In this document: positions 44,414 to 53,871 of the stretch, one piece after another
Layout: each line of letters begins with the position of its first letter
Position numbering within the stretch: the first letter of the stretch is position 1
Assembly (NCBI GenBank): GCA_930633525.1
Contig: CAKNFP010000002.1
Coordinates: forward strand, 62,001 to 126,000
Direction of reading: 5' to 3'
Source of the DNA: Hyphomicrobiales bacterium
Lineage (GTDB): Bacteria; Pseudomonadota; Alphaproteobacteria; Rhizobiales; Beijerinckiaceae
Length of the DNA: 64,000 nt
The notes under the pieces: generated by a model
Told to the model about the DNA's origin: nothing
What the model saw: only the letters and a program-made list of their open reading frames with translations
Database searches by the model: none
Translations under genes and position numbers: made by a program

Positions 44414-45667
44414 TTACCGGATGGCGGCCGCAAGGCGCAGGCCGTCGATCATCGAACTCTTCAGGACATGGGCGTAGAGGCGATCCGGATCCTGCGTGAT
44501 CGCTTGCAGATTGGCGAGGATCTCGCGGCGCTTTTCCGGATTCTTCTCCCGCATTCGCGCACGGTTGGCATCGGCCTGGGCGAGAATCTGGTCACGGGCG
44601 ATCGGCCTGCGACGGCGATCATAGAGCTCGAGGCGCTCCAGCGGTGCTTGGTCCTGCAGAATGGCGGTGAGCGCCGCGGCCAGTTCAAAGGCGTCGTGGA
44701 TGCCGCCGTTCAGCCCCATGCCGCCGGAGGGCGAATTGAGATGGGCGGCGTCCCCCGCGAGCACGACCCGCCCGTGAACGTAGGACGGAACGATGCGCTG
44801 ATGGACGCGGTAAGGGCGCTTCTCGATCACCTCATAGCGCTCGCTGCGCGGCACGATGACCTGCAGGCTTGCCTCGATGGCCTCCTCGGTCAGCTGCTCC
44901 TCAATCGCTAGGTCCTCGCGCGGATAGATCGAGACGCGCCAGCGGCCAGGTACCTTCAGGAGCGCGAAATTGCCATCCGCCTTCCAGCAATAGGAGACGT
45001 TGGAGATGCCTTCCAGATGCTCCTCGAATGGGAAATGGGTCGTTACGAGCAACGTCGTTTCGGGATAGGTGAGGCCCGCGAACTCGAGGCCAAGCTCCTT
45101 GCGCATGATGCTGCGCGCGCCGTCTGTTCCGGCCACGAGCCGCGCCCGGATGGTCTCAATCGCTCCGCTGGCCTCCCCAGGGTCGCCGTCCTCGCCGCCG
45201 TCGCGCAACGACAGCGTCACGCCATGCTCGTCCTGGGTGAAACCCGTGACTTCGCGGTTGAAGATGACGCGCCCCCGGGGCTCTTTCTTCAGCGCGTCCA
45301 TCAGAGCGAGCGAAAGCTTCCACTGCTCGCACTGCAGGCGGTAGGGATGACCGGTGTCCTTTGCCAGCACGGAGAGGTCGAAAATCGCCCGGTCGCCATC
45401 CGGATGCAGTCTGATCTGCCAGTGCGGGCAGATCAGACCCTGCGCAACAAGCGCCTCGGCGAGGCCGAGCGTATCAAGCATGTCGAGCGTCGGCGGATGA
45501 AAGGTGGAGGCCCGCAGATCGAGGGAGACGTCCGGCTCCTTTTCCAACACGGTCACTTCGATGCCTTTGCGGGCAAGCAGCAACGCAAGACAGAGGCCGA
45601 CGGGACCTCCGCCAACGACCGCCACATCGCAGTCATACCGCGTGTTTCTATCCATCTTCGCGTTCAT
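44414..45667 (-). CDS. FAD-dependent aromatic-ring-type monooxygenase
   Basis: 417 residues. Class A flavoprotein monooxygenase motifs: VAVVGGGPVGLCLALLLARKGIEVTVLEKE near the N-terminus, the GD motif GRVVLAGDAAHLNSPSGGMGLNGGIHDAFELA, and the DG-type motif LVAGTDGARS. The family hydroxylates aromatic or N-heteroaromatic acids with NAD(P)H and O2, as in 3-hydroxybenzoate, MhpA or 6-hydroxynicotinate monooxygenases. It is divergent from the SDR gene across the first GntR candidate operator and is followed by the cysteine hydrolase. Confidence 0.9.
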   Translation of the reverse strand: MNAKMDRNTRYDCDVAVVGGGPVGLCLALLLARKGIEVTVLEKEPDVSLDLRASTFHPPTLDMLDTLGLAEALVAQGLICPHWQIRLHPDGDRAIFDLSVLAKDTGHPYRLQCEQWKLSLALMDALKKEPRGRVIFNREVTGFTQDEHGVTLSLRDGGEDGDPGEASGAIETIRARLVAGTDGARSIMRKELGLEFAGLTYPETTLLVTTHFPFEEHLEGISNVSYCWKADGNFALLKVPGRWRVSIYPREDLAIEEQLTEEAIEASLQVIVPRSERYEVIEKRPYRVHQRIVPSYVHGRVVLAGDAAHLNSPSGGMGLNGGIHDAFELAAALTAILQDQAPLERLELYDRRRRPIARDQILAQADANRARMREKNPEKRREILANLQAITQDPDRLYAHVLKSSMIDGLRLAAAIR

Positions 45668-45682
45668 CTCGGTTCTTCAGGC

Positions 45683-45719
45683 TTGACGCGCTCACGTGTT
45701 GTATTATCAATAAAACAAC
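45683..45719. promoter_or_regulatory. Candidate promoter and GntR operator 1 (monooxygenase | SDR divergon)
   Basis: A -35-like TTGACG at 45683-45688 and a -10-like TATCAA at 45705-45710 (16-nt spacer) point to the SDR gene. Overlapping the -10 region is an inverted repeat at 45698-45719 which, on the minus strand, reads GTTGTTT, 7 bases, AATACAAC. The same two halves without the 7-base insert make operator 2 at 51764-51778, so a shared regulator is likely, presumably the GntR protein at 49136-49927. Confidence 0.6.
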
Positions 45720-45771
45720 TTATTGACGGCGATCAAGCACGAGTTGCTCGATCTCAGCGAGGCGCGATGGA

Positions 45772-46536
45772 ATGGACGGGGCTTGGGCGGGGCGACGGAT
45801 CGTCGTAGCCGGGGGGTGTGGCGGCATTGGCCGCGCGCTTGTCCAGGCTCTTGTCGATCGTCAGGCTGCTCCCGTTGTCCTCGACCTTGCGGCTTCCATC
45901 GAGCGGCAGGGCGTGCCCGCCGGCGTACCGGCCTTCACGTTCGACGCCAGCGACAGCGCGTCGGTGGCAGAAGCCTTCGCGGCTGTGAGCCTGCATTTCG
46001 GCGCACTTGACGGGCTCGTCAACCTCGTCGGCTTTGCGCGGGAGCGGCTACCGATCGCCGACATGCCGGACGAACTTTGGCTGGAGGTCGTCGACGGCAA
46101 TCTCTTGTCGGCCTTCCATATCGCGCGGGCTGCGATGCCGCTATTGAAGCGCGGCAATGCCCCAGCTATCGTCAACACGTCATCAGGCTTGGCCCTAAAG
46201 CCGACGCCCGGCTATGGGCCTTACTCCGTTTCCAAGGCTGGCGTGCTCGCACTGACGCGGCTTCTCGCGCAGGAGGGCGCGCCGCATATTCGTGCCAATG
46301 CGGTGGCGCCCTCGGCCGTGGATACCGCCTTCTTGCGCGGCGGCACAGGACGCGGCGGTGATGATGGTGACAAGCCCACGCGGCTCGATTTCGATGCCTA
46401 TCTGCGCACCGTGCCCCTGGGGCGGCTCGCAACCGCCGAGGATATCGTCGGGCCGATCCTCTTCCTTCTTTCCAACGCCTCCGCCTATGTGACGGGTCAG
46501 ACCCTGCATGTGAACGGCGGTCTGCTGATGGTTTGA
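45772..46536 (+). CDS. SDR family oxidoreductase
   Basis: 254 residues. Cofactor motif VVAGGCGGIGRALV (about 11-24), NAG-equivalent LVNLVGFA, catalytic Ser in IVNTSSGL and YGPYSVSKAG with the YxxxK pair. The C-terminal GQTLHVNGGLLMV is the usual SDR ending. It is the first gene of a three-gene + strand operon (SDR, aldehyde dehydrogenase, binding protein), and oxidises an alcohol or reduces a ketone, probably upstream of the aldehyde step. The start codon follows a weak ribosome site; GGCGCGATGG lies just before it. Confidence 0.9.
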   Translation: MDGAWAGRRIVVAGGCGGIGRALVQALVDRQAAPVVLDLAASIERQGVPAGVPAFTFDASDSASVAEAFAAVSLHFGALDGLVNLVGFARERLPIADMPDELWLEVVDGNLLSAFHIARAAMPLLKRGNAPAIVNTSSGLALKPTPGYGPYSVSKAGVLALTRLLAQEGAPHIRANAVAPSAVDTAFLRGGTGRGGDDGDKPTRLDFDAYLRTVPLGRLATAEDIVGPILFLLSNASAYVTGQTLHVNGGLLMV

Positions 46537-46540
46537 TGCA

Positions 46541-48052
46541 ATGAATGCTATCGCGCCGATCACGCTTGCGACGACCGAGGTCACGAGCCTCATAGACGGT
46601 CAGATCATGCCGGCAACAGGCTATCGCATACCGGTCTATTACCCCGCCACCGGCAATCAGATTGCCGAGCTCGTCGAGGCGGATGTCGCCGAGGTCGATC
46701 TCGCCGTTCAGGCGGCGCGTCGCGTTTTTGACGAGGGAGCCTGGGCGCGGCTGCCGGTTGAGAAGCGCCAGGAGATGCTGCTCGCGATCAACACCCGAAT
46801 CCTCGACCACGCCGAGGAACTGGCGCGGCTCGAATGCCTCAATCTCGGCGTCTCGATGCGGGAGTTGCGCGAACGCCAGATCAAGCGGGCCGCCTACAAC
46901 TTCCGGTTCTTTGCGGAGTATATCGGCCAGACGAAGGGGGACGTCTACGACCAGAGCACCGGCTACCGTTCCATTGTCGTCCGCGAGCCCGTCGGCGTCG
47001 CCGCCCTCATCGCGCCCTGGAATGCACCGACGGCGCTTGCCTCCATGAAGGTCGCGGCGGCCATCGCGTTCGGCAACACCTGCGTGCTGAAGCCCTCCGA
47101 GCAAACGCCGCTGGCGCTGCGCCGCTTCGTCGAACTCCTGCATGAGGCGGGCCTCCCGCCGGGAGTCGTCAATGTCGTCAATGGCCGGGGACCCGTAACG
47201 GGCGAGGCCCTGGTGAAGCATCCCGGCGTTGACCGTGTCAGCTTCACCGGAGGCACCGAGACCGGCCGCCATATCATGGCGCTGGCCGCTCAGCGCCTGA
47301 AGCCCTGCACGCTGGAACTCGGCGGGAAAAGCGCCAATATCATCTTCGCCTCCGCCGATATCGACCGGGCCCTCGACGCGGCCCTGGTCAGTATCTACTC
47401 GAACAATGGCCAACAATGCCTTGCAGGATCACGCATTCTTCTGGAGCGCTCGATTGCGGATGACTTCATCGCCCGCTTCGTCGCACGTGCGCGCCGGATC
47501 CGCATCGGCGATCCTATGCTCGATGCGACCGAGCTTGGTCCGCTGGCATCAGCCGCCCATCGCGACCGTGTGCTGTCCTTCGCCGATATCGCCCGTGGCG
47601 AGGGCGCGGAGGTGCTGACGGGAGGCGTTCCCGCGGCGATGGAGGGAGACCTCGCAGGCGGCTATTTCGTCGAGCCGACCGCAGTCCTGGCGCCGTCGAA
47701 CAACGCGCGCGTCTGTCAGGACGAGATTTTCGGTCCGTTTGCGGCCTTCCTCACCTTCGACAGCTATGAAGACGCCATGAGGATGGCTAATGACACGACC
47801 TTTGGGCTTGTGTCCTATCTCTGGTCGGATCACCTGCCGACGGTGGAGGCCGCGACGCGTGACCTGAAGTCCGGAGTCGTCTGGGTCAACACGACGATGA
47901 CGCGTGAACTGCGCGCGCCCTTCGGCGGTTACAAAGACTCCGGCGTCGGGCGCGAGGGCGGCCAGGCCAGCGAGCAATTCTACACCGAGATCAAGACGGT
48001 CACCGTACCCACCGCGCCGGTCACCGTGAAAAAGATCGGGGTAAAAGCCTGA
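46541..48052 (+). CDS. NAD(P)-dependent aldehyde dehydrogenase
   Basis: 503 residues, starting 4 nt after the SDR stop. Motifs: substrate and cofactor region APWNAPTALASMKVAAAIAFGNTCVLKPSE, catalytic Glu in CTLELGGKSANIIF, and catalytic Cys in NNGQQCLAGSRILLE. The N-terminus and C-terminus (REGGQASEQFYTEIKTVTV) resemble betaine-aldehyde and 5-carboxymethyl-2-hydroxymuconate-semialdehyde dehydrogenases. It most likely oxidises a semialdehyde produced in this regulon (inference). Confidence 0.92.
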   Translation: MNAIAPITLATTEVTSLIDGQIMPATGYRIPVYYPATGNQIAELVEADVAEVDLAVQAARRVFDEGAWARLPVEKRQEMLLAINTRILDHAEELARLECLNLGVSMRELRERQIKRAAYNFRFFAEYIGQTKGDVYDQSTGYRSIVVREPVGVAALIAPWNAPTALASMKVAAAIAFGNTCVLKPSEQTPLALRRFVELLHEAGLPPGVVNVVNGRGPVTGEALVKHPGVDRVSFTGGTETGRHIMALAAQRLKPCTLELGGKSANIIFASADIDRALDAALVSIYSNNGQQCLAGSRILLERSIADDFIARFVARARRIRIGDPMLDATELGPLASAAHRDRVLSFADIARGEGAEVLTGGVPAAMEGDLAGGYFVEPTAVLAPSNNARVCQDEIFGPFAAFLTFDSYEDAMRMANDTTFGLVSYLWSDHLPTVEAATRDLKSGVVWVNTTMTRELRAPFGGYKDSGVGREGGQASEQFYTEIKTVTVPTAPVTVKKIGVKA

Positions 48053-48083
48053 AGCCGACAATAACACCAGAGTGAGGACAACA

Positions 48084-49094
48084 ATGCCGACACGTCGCCT
48101 CGTTTTGAAATCCGCGCTTGCCGGGGCCAGCATGCTCAGTGCGCCCGCCCTTCTTCGGGCGCAGGGCAAGGACAAGATCACCCTCCTGACCCCCTTCGCC
48201 TTCGGGCCGAATTTCATCGAGATGATGAATGCCGTGTCCGGTGGCTTCTTTGCGAAGGAAGGGCTGGACGTCGATCTCCAGGCTGGGCGCGGTGGCTCTC
48301 AGGCCCTGCAGCAGCTCATCGCCGGCAAGACCGCACTCATCCGCATCTCATCCATCGAGCAGATGCGCGCGATGGCCGCCTCACCCGCGAACCTGGTCTG
48401 TATCTCGACGCTTTATCAGTCCTCCACGTTCCATATGGTGTCGCCCAAGGACAAGCCGATCAAGAGCGCGGAAGACCTGAAGGGCAAGACGGTTGGCCTC
48501 GTATCCGTCGGTGGATCGACGGAGATCTTCCTTGATCTCATGCTCCACAAGGTCGGTATTGCACCGTCCGAGGTGAAGCGGGAGGTATCGGGCGACACGC
48601 CGGCGGCGCTCCAGTTCGTCAAGGCCGGCCGCATCGACTGCTTCATCTGCTCGATCAATGTGGTGGTGGCTCTGCGTGAGATGGGTTCGCCGATCGAGGT
48701 CTGGTCGACGGATCGCTATGCCCCCATGCCCGGGCAGGGCTACGCCGCCACGCGCGATGCGCTGGAGAAGAACCCCGATCAGTTCGTCCGGATCCTGCGA
48801 GCCCTGAAGGGATCGGTGGACGAGCTCATCACGCAGCCGACCGGGCCGATCTTTGATCGCGCCGCAAAGATGTTCGAAATTGCGCGTCTCGACAACAAGC
48901 AGGAACTCGCGGCGATCGTGAAAACCTCCGCCGATGAACTCTGGCTGTCCCAAGGGCGCGATAATCTGATGCGCAATGTGCCGAAGCTATGGGCCGAGGG
49001 ACTGGAAACCTTGCGGGCATCCAATATGTCCAAGGAAACCAATCCCGAGGTCTTCTATACCAACACTTATATCGATCAGGCGCTCAAGAGCTGA
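48084..49094 (+). CDS. ABC transporter substrate-binding protein, NMT1/SsuA type
   Basis: 336 residues from the ATG with GAGGA 5 nt upstream; a GTG 12 nt earlier overlaps that site. The N-terminus PTRRLVLKSALAGASMLSAPALLRAQG is a twin-arginine-type signal. Then ITLLTPFAFGPNFIEMMNAVSGGFFAKEGLDVDLQAG, the family opening. It is co-operonic with the SDR and aldehyde dehydrogenase, and its permease and ATPase are encoded on the opposite strand 1-2.6 kb away. It converges with the GntR gene 41 nt downstream. Confidence 0.92.
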   Translation: MPTRRLVLKSALAGASMLSAPALLRAQGKDKITLLTPFAFGPNFIEMMNAVSGGFFAKEGLDVDLQAGRGGSQALQQLIAGKTALIRISSIEQMRAMAASPANLVCISTLYQSSTFHMVSPKDKPIKSAEDLKGKTVGLVSVGGSTEIFLDLMLHKVGIAPSEVKREVSGDTPAALQFVKAGRIDCFICSINVVVALREMGSPIEVWSTDRYAPMPGQGYAATRDALEKNPDQFVRILRALKGSVDELITQPTGPIFDRAAKMFEIARLDNKQELAAIVKTSADELWLSQGRDNLMRNVPKLWAEGLETLRASNMSKETNPEVFYTNTYIDQALKS

Positions 49095-49135
49095 CGCGAC
49101 CGGAAGCATGACCCGGACTCGCGTCCGCGTGGCCA

Positions 49136-49927
49136 TCAGGCGGTCGGGCCCCATTGTGCGACGGGCCCGACGCTCAGCCGGCTGAGCGTCATGCGATACT
49201 CGAAGCGATCCGGCGGATAGCGGCTTTCCTGATGCAGCACCGGGACGTGAGCCTGGTCGAACAGGACGCGTCGCATGACGATGAGCGGCGACCCGACCTT
49301 CACGTGGAGCTGGCGGGCCAACATCGCAGGTGCTGCGATGGCGCTGATGACCTGCTCGGCGCGCTGCGCGGATACGCCCTTGCGGTCCAGTGCGCGCACG
49401 ATGGGCTCGTCCGCCGTTTCCTCCTGGTCGAGCAGATGGGCGTAGCGCTCCGGCACATGCAGTGTCGTAAATGACATCGGCGCGCCCTCGCGGCTGCGCA
49501 AGCGTGTGATGCGCAGGCAGCGGGGGCTATCCAGCTGCTGCGCGATGGCCTCGTCCGCCGTCACCATCTCCCAGCCAAGATTGACCGCGCTGGTGCGCGC
49601 CTCGAAAGACAGGAGGTTGTCGAGCCCGCTCGATATATTTGCCTTGTCCTGCGGGCCGGTGACGCGGGCGGGAAATGTTCCTTTGCCGTGAACCCTGATG
49701 ATCAACCCCTCGCTTTCCAGCTGATCGAGGGTCTTGCGGATGGTGACGCGGCTGACGCCATAGCGCGCGGCGAGCGCGGGTTCCGAGGGAAGCGCCTCGC
49801 TGGTGTCGAGTTCGGTCTCGGTCAGCAGCTGACGAAGGTGAATGTAAATCTGGTGATAGAGAGGCTGGATACGGGGTTGGCCGGCGCGGCGTCCTTTTGT
49901 GGTCTCCTTGCTTGTATCCACCATCAT
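49136..49927 (-). CDS. GntR family transcriptional regulator (HutC/UTRA type)
   Basis: 263 residues. Winged helix: PLYHQIYIHLRQLLTETELDTSEALPSEPALAARYGVSRVTIRKTLDQLESEGLIIRVHGKGTFPA (about 22-87). The rest is a UTRA effector domain (ITRLRSREGAPMSFTTLHVPERYA...VISAIAAP...LIVMRRVLFDQAHVPVLHQESRYPPDRFEYRM). It is the last gene of the ATPase-permease-gntR operon, 119 nt after the permease. Both divergent promoters of the surrounding cluster carry the same GTTGT/ACAAC dyad, the kind of AT-rich site HutC-type regulators bind, so it probably controls the whole regulon and itself. Confidence 0.94.
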   Translation of the reverse strand: MMVDTSKETTKGRRAGQPRIQPLYHQIYIHLRQLLTETELDTSEALPSEPALAARYGVSRVTIRKTLDQLESEGLIIRVHGKGTFPARVTGPQDKANISSGLDNLLSFEARTSAVNLGWEMVTADEAIAQQLDSPRCLRITRLRSREGAPMSFTTLHVPERYAHLLDQEETADEPIVRALDRKGVSAQRAEQVISAIAAPAMLARQLHVKVGSPLIVMRRVLFDQAHVPVLHQESRYPPDRFEYRMTLSRLSVGPVAQWGPTA

Positions 49928-50046
49928 CCGTCCCTGGGCGGCCGACAGCGCCGCCGCATTTCAAATCCGGGCGCATTGTCATGCAAGCAGGCGCTGCGTC
50001 AATGGCCGTGCCCTGTATCGAGCGCCGGTCTGGCCAGCGCCCGGCG

Positions 50047-50847
50047 TCAGCGCTGGGTGGACTGGTGCCAGGGTATGAGCACGCGCCGCAGGGCGCCGAT
50101 GGCGAAGTAGAAGATGAAGCCGAGCAGGGTCATGTGGATGATGACCGCGAACAATTCGTTGGTCGCGAAGGCGTTCATGCGGGCGATCATCATATAGCCG
50201 AGGCCCTGCGTGCCACCGAGATACTCACCGACGATGGCGCCGATGATCGCGAGCACGATGCCGACCTCCATCCCCGTCAGGATATAGGGAAGGGAGGAGG
50301 GTAGCTCTAGGCGGCGAAAACGCTGCCAGCTCGTGGCATTGAGACTGGTGGCGACGTCCCGGTGCCCGGCATCGACCGATTTCACCCCCAGCACTGTGTT
50401 GGTGAGGATAGGGAAAAAGGCCAAGACCGCCGCAACGATGACCTTGGATGTGAGGCCAAAGCCGAACCAGACGACGAACAGCGGCACGAAGGCAACCTTC
50501 GGCACCACCTGTGTCGCCACGATGAACGGATTGAGCGTCTGTTCGAGCCAGCGAAAACGGCCGATGAGAACACCCAGGCCGACGCCGATGACGAGCGCCC
50601 AGGCGAAGCCCGTGAGCGTTGCATAGACGGTCATGAGGGTGTGGTTCCAGGCGCGCGGGTCGTAGAGCATCGCGACCCAGGCCGTCCAGACGGATCCAGG
50701 GCTCGGCAGGATAAAGGGTGAAACCCCCGACATCACGACATAGCTGTGCCAGATCACGATGATCAGAATGACCAGTACAGGCGTCGTGATATAGGGGAGG
50801 AGCTTCGTCCTGTTGGAAGGATGGAAGATGGAGTGCTTGTTCATCAT
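50047..50847 (-). CDS. ABC transporter permease, SsuC/TauC type
   Basis: 266 residues, six membrane helices, with AGGAG just before the start. Family text: FILPSPGSVWTAWVAM near the N-terminus and the EAA loop ATSLNATSWQRFRRLELPSSLPYILTGMEVGIVLAIIGAIVGEY. It lies 35 nt after the ATPase gene in the same operon and forms the channel for the binding protein at 48084. Confidence 0.94.
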   Translation of the reverse strand: MMNKHSIFHPSNRTKLLPYITTPVLVILIIVIWHSYVVMSGVSPFILPSPGSVWTAWVAMLYDPRAWNHTLMTVYATLTGFAWALVIGVGLGVLIGRFRWLEQTLNPFIVATQVVPKVAFVPLFVVWFGFGLTSKVIVAAVLAFFPILTNTVLGVKSVDAGHRDVATSLNATSWQRFRRLELPSSLPYILTGMEVGIVLAIIGAIVGEYLGGTQGLGYMMIARMNAFATNELFAVIIHMTLLGFIFYFAIGALRRVLIPWHQSTQR

Positions 50848-50882
50848 GCGCTCCTGCGCAAAGTCGAAGCGGCGTGACGGGT

Positions 50883-51728
<846 letters not shown>

Positions 51729-51763
51729 GACGATGCATCCCCATTCCGGCGAACAAGATGTCT

Positions 51764-51798
51764 GTTGTTTAATACAACTAAACGGAATATATTTTCCG
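51764..51798 (+). promoter_or_regulatory. Candidate promoter and GntR operator 2 (ATPase | racemase divergon)
   Basis: The dyad GTTGTTTAATACAAC lies at 51764-51778. Its TTGTTT (51765-51770) can act as a -35 box 17 nt before TATATT (51788-51793), giving a good sigma-70-like promoter for the racemase gene, with operator and -35 overlapping. A second dyad, CGGAA...TTCCG (51783-51798), encloses the -10. The first dyad has the same two half-sites as operator 1. Confidence 0.65.
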
Positions 51799-51878
51799 TG
51801 GCAATTTTATTTTTGATGGCGAGCGCCGATCGCAAGGAATTGGGTGCCAGCGAATCGAATGCCGGGGGAACAAACGCC

Positions 51879-52652
51879 ATGTCAGTCGCCTATGCACCGA
51901 AGGGACTTCTCGGCGTCTTCACGCCCCAGGCCAACACCACGGTCGAGCCGGAGATCGCCCTGCTGACCCCCCCGGGCTACGCCTGGATCAATGCACGCAT
52001 GGTGAGCAGCAAGGATACCATCACAGCGCGCCTCCTTGACTACATGGCCCAGTTTCCGGCGCCTTTGACGCAATTCGCCAACGCGCCCATCAATGCGATC
52101 GCGATTGCCTGCACGGGCGCGTCGTATCTGATCGGCAGGGATAGCGAAGACGCATTGATTTCCGATATCGAAGCGCGCGCCGGTGTTCCGGCCTTCACCG
52201 GCGCGACAGCCTCGGTCGATGCGCTGCGGACCCTGGGCGCCAAGCGGATCGGCCTGGTCTCCCCTTATAATTCTGCACTGGACGCCGAGAGCGCGAGCTA
52301 TTGGGAATCGCGCGGCTTCACTGTGGCAGCCGAGTCCAGCGCCTATCGTGAATCGAGCGATTTCCATCCGATCTACAGCCTGGATGCGCTGGCAGCCGAA
52401 AAGGCGGTCAAAAGCCTGGAAGGCGAAGACATTGACGCAGTGCTCATGCTGGGAACCGGCATGCCGACTCTCGATGCGATCGCACATGTGCCTTTCATCG
52501 GGAAGGCGCCAGTGCTGTCCTGCATGCTCTGTCTGGGCTGGAAGGCCATAGCGCTGCAGGACCCCGCAACGGCGACCCGCGACGGGCTCCTGCGCTGGGT
52601 CAGAGGCGAGGGCTGGAGCGAACGCCTCGCGCGGTCACACGCGTTTACCTGA
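51879..52652 (+). CDS. Asp/Glu racemase superfamily protein (maleate isomerase/arylmalonate decarboxylase-like)
   Basis: 257 residues from the ATG preceded by GGGGGA; an in-frame start 63 nt earlier lacks a ribosome site. The maleate isomerase/AMDase pattern is visible: GVFTPQANTTVEPE at the N-terminus, a first cysteine motif AIACTGASYLIG, KRIGLVSPYN, and a second cysteine region PVLSCMLCLGWKAI. Members isomerise maleate to fumarate or decarboxylate malonates. Paired in one regulon with an isochorismatase-type amidase, the maleamate-to-maleate-to-fumarate end of N-heterocycle degradation is one reading (inference). Confidence 0.85.
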   Translation: MSVAYAPKGLLGVFTPQANTTVEPEIALLTPPGYAWINARMVSSKDTITARLLDYMAQFPAPLTQFANAPINAIAIACTGASYLIGRDSEDALISDIEARAGVPAFTGATASVDALRTLGAKRIGLVSPYNSALDAESASYWESRGFTVAAESSAYRESSDFHPIYSLDALAAEKAVKSLEGEDIDAVLMLGTGMPTLDAIAHVPFIGKAPVLSCMLCLGWKAIALQDPATATRDGLLRWVRGEGWSERLARSHAFT

Positions 52653-52666
52653 CCAGCAGAGCGGCC

Positions 52667-53227
52667 TCACGCACCGGGGGCGGCGGCGAAGGCGGCGAAT
52701 CCCTTGAGAAACTGGGCGAGGCGCTTCTTGGTCGCTTCGTCCTGCAACTCGCCCTCAGCATTGAAGATCGTATGCGCCCGCGAAACCAGCAGCCGGGCGC
52801 CGAACCAGGGCTTGCTGCCGAGCGTGTGCAGCACGGGCAGCCAGGCGCTCTGGCTGAGGATGGTGCCGAAACCGCCGGGCGAGGCCCCCACGATTGCCAC
52901 GGGCTTGCCCTTGAACAGCCGTTCGATGTCGGAAGAGGGGCGGGTCAGCCAATCGATCGCGTTCTTGAAGACACCGGGCAGCCCGTTGTTATATTCGGGG
53001 GTGAACATGAGCAGCCCGTCAGCCGCCGCCAGCTGTTCCTTCAGTGTGTGCACCGCCGGCGGGATGCCATGGGCTTCCTCGTCATCGGCGTTGTAGAGCG
53101 GGATGCCCTGGATGGTCCCCACAACGAGGGATACGCCCTCGGGGACGACGTCCCCGGCAGCTCGCAGCAGGGCCGTGTTGTAAGAGCCTTTGCGCAGGCT
53201 GCCGGAGACTCCGAGAAGCTTAGTCAT
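52667..53227 (-). CDS. NADPH-dependent FMN reductase
   Basis: 186 residues from the ATG at 53227; a much longer in-frame extension upstream has random composition and is rejected. Flavodoxin-like FMN motif LLGVSGSLRKGSYNTALLRAA, then FTPEYNNGLPGVFKNAIDWLTRP, both standard for this family (ChrR/SsuE/ArsH relatives). It reduces FMN or quinones, or protects against redox stress. It converges with the racemase gene at a 14-nt distance, and lies 131 nt after the ptsN-like gene on the same strand. Confidence 0.91.
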   Translation of the reverse strand: MTKLLGVSGSLRKGSYNTALLRAAGDVVPEGVSLVVGTIQGIPLYNADDEEAHGIPPAVHTLKEQLAAADGLLMFTPEYNNGLPGVFKNAIDWLTRPSSDIERLFKGKPVAIVGASPGGFGTILSQSAWLPVLHTLGSKPWFGARLLVSRAHTIFNAEGELQDEATKKRLAQFLKGFAAFAAAPGA

Positions 53228-53358
53228 TGCTGTTGGCCATCGTTGTGGTGGGACACTTTGGTTGGGTGAGCATCGCGACGAACACGCTGGCGATGATGCT
53301 CTGTGGCAAGGTCGCTGACCTTTCCGGATTCGTCCAGTGTCGCGAGCGGCGTGGACTT

Positions 53359-53820
53359 TTAGCCCTGCTCGGTCAGGACGACGTAGAGATCGTGGGCTGA
53401 CTTCGCGTTGCGGAGCTGCGCGCGGCATTCCTTGGAGCTCAGCCGTCTGGCGATCGCCGCTAGGGCGCCGAGATGAGCCGCGCTGCGCTCGGGTGGCAGA
53501 AGCAGCAGACACACGAGGGTGACTGGAACCTCGTCGACCGCCTCGAAGTCGACGGCCTTCTGCAGTCGCGCGAAAAGCCCGAAGGGCGCGGCAATGCCGG
53601 CGATCGTGGCATGTGGCAGGGCGGTACCATCGCCGATCCCCGTCGAGCCAAGGGCCTCACGCTGCATCAGCGCGGTGGCGATGGCCTCCTCATCCACGGA
53701 GAGCTTGCTGGCGGCAATCCGCGACAAGGCCGTGAGGAGTTGCGGCTTGCCGGCGGCCGCCAGATCGCAGATGACGTCCTCGGGTTTAAGGAATTGCGCT
53801 ATTTTCATCGGTTGGCCCAT
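53359..53820 (-). CDS. PTS EIIA-Ntr-like protein (PtsN family) beside kdpE
   Basis: 153 residues (149 if started at the second Met). The phosphorylated histidine is H70 in GIGDGTALPHATI, the standard EIIA-fructose/Ntr site, and the overall length fits PtsN. It starts 51 nt after the kdpE stop on the same strand, so it is likely transcribed with kdp. In E. coli and Rhizobium, unphosphorylated EIIA-Ntr binds KdpD and stimulates kdp expression (literature knowledge), so a dedicated PtsN copy in the operon would be a local tuning input (inference). Confidence 0.88.
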   Translation of the reverse strand: MGQPMKIAQFLKPEDVICDLAAAGKPQLLTALSRIAASKLSVDEEAIATALMQREALGSTGIGDGTALPHATIAGIAAPFGLFARLQKAVDFEAVDEVPVTLVCLLLLPPERSAAHLGALAAIARRLSSKECRAQLRNAKSAHDLYVVLTEQG

Positions 53821-53871
53821 GGTGTGTCCGGGTGATCCTTTGCGGCCGTCATCGCTATTCGGGTGGAACGA

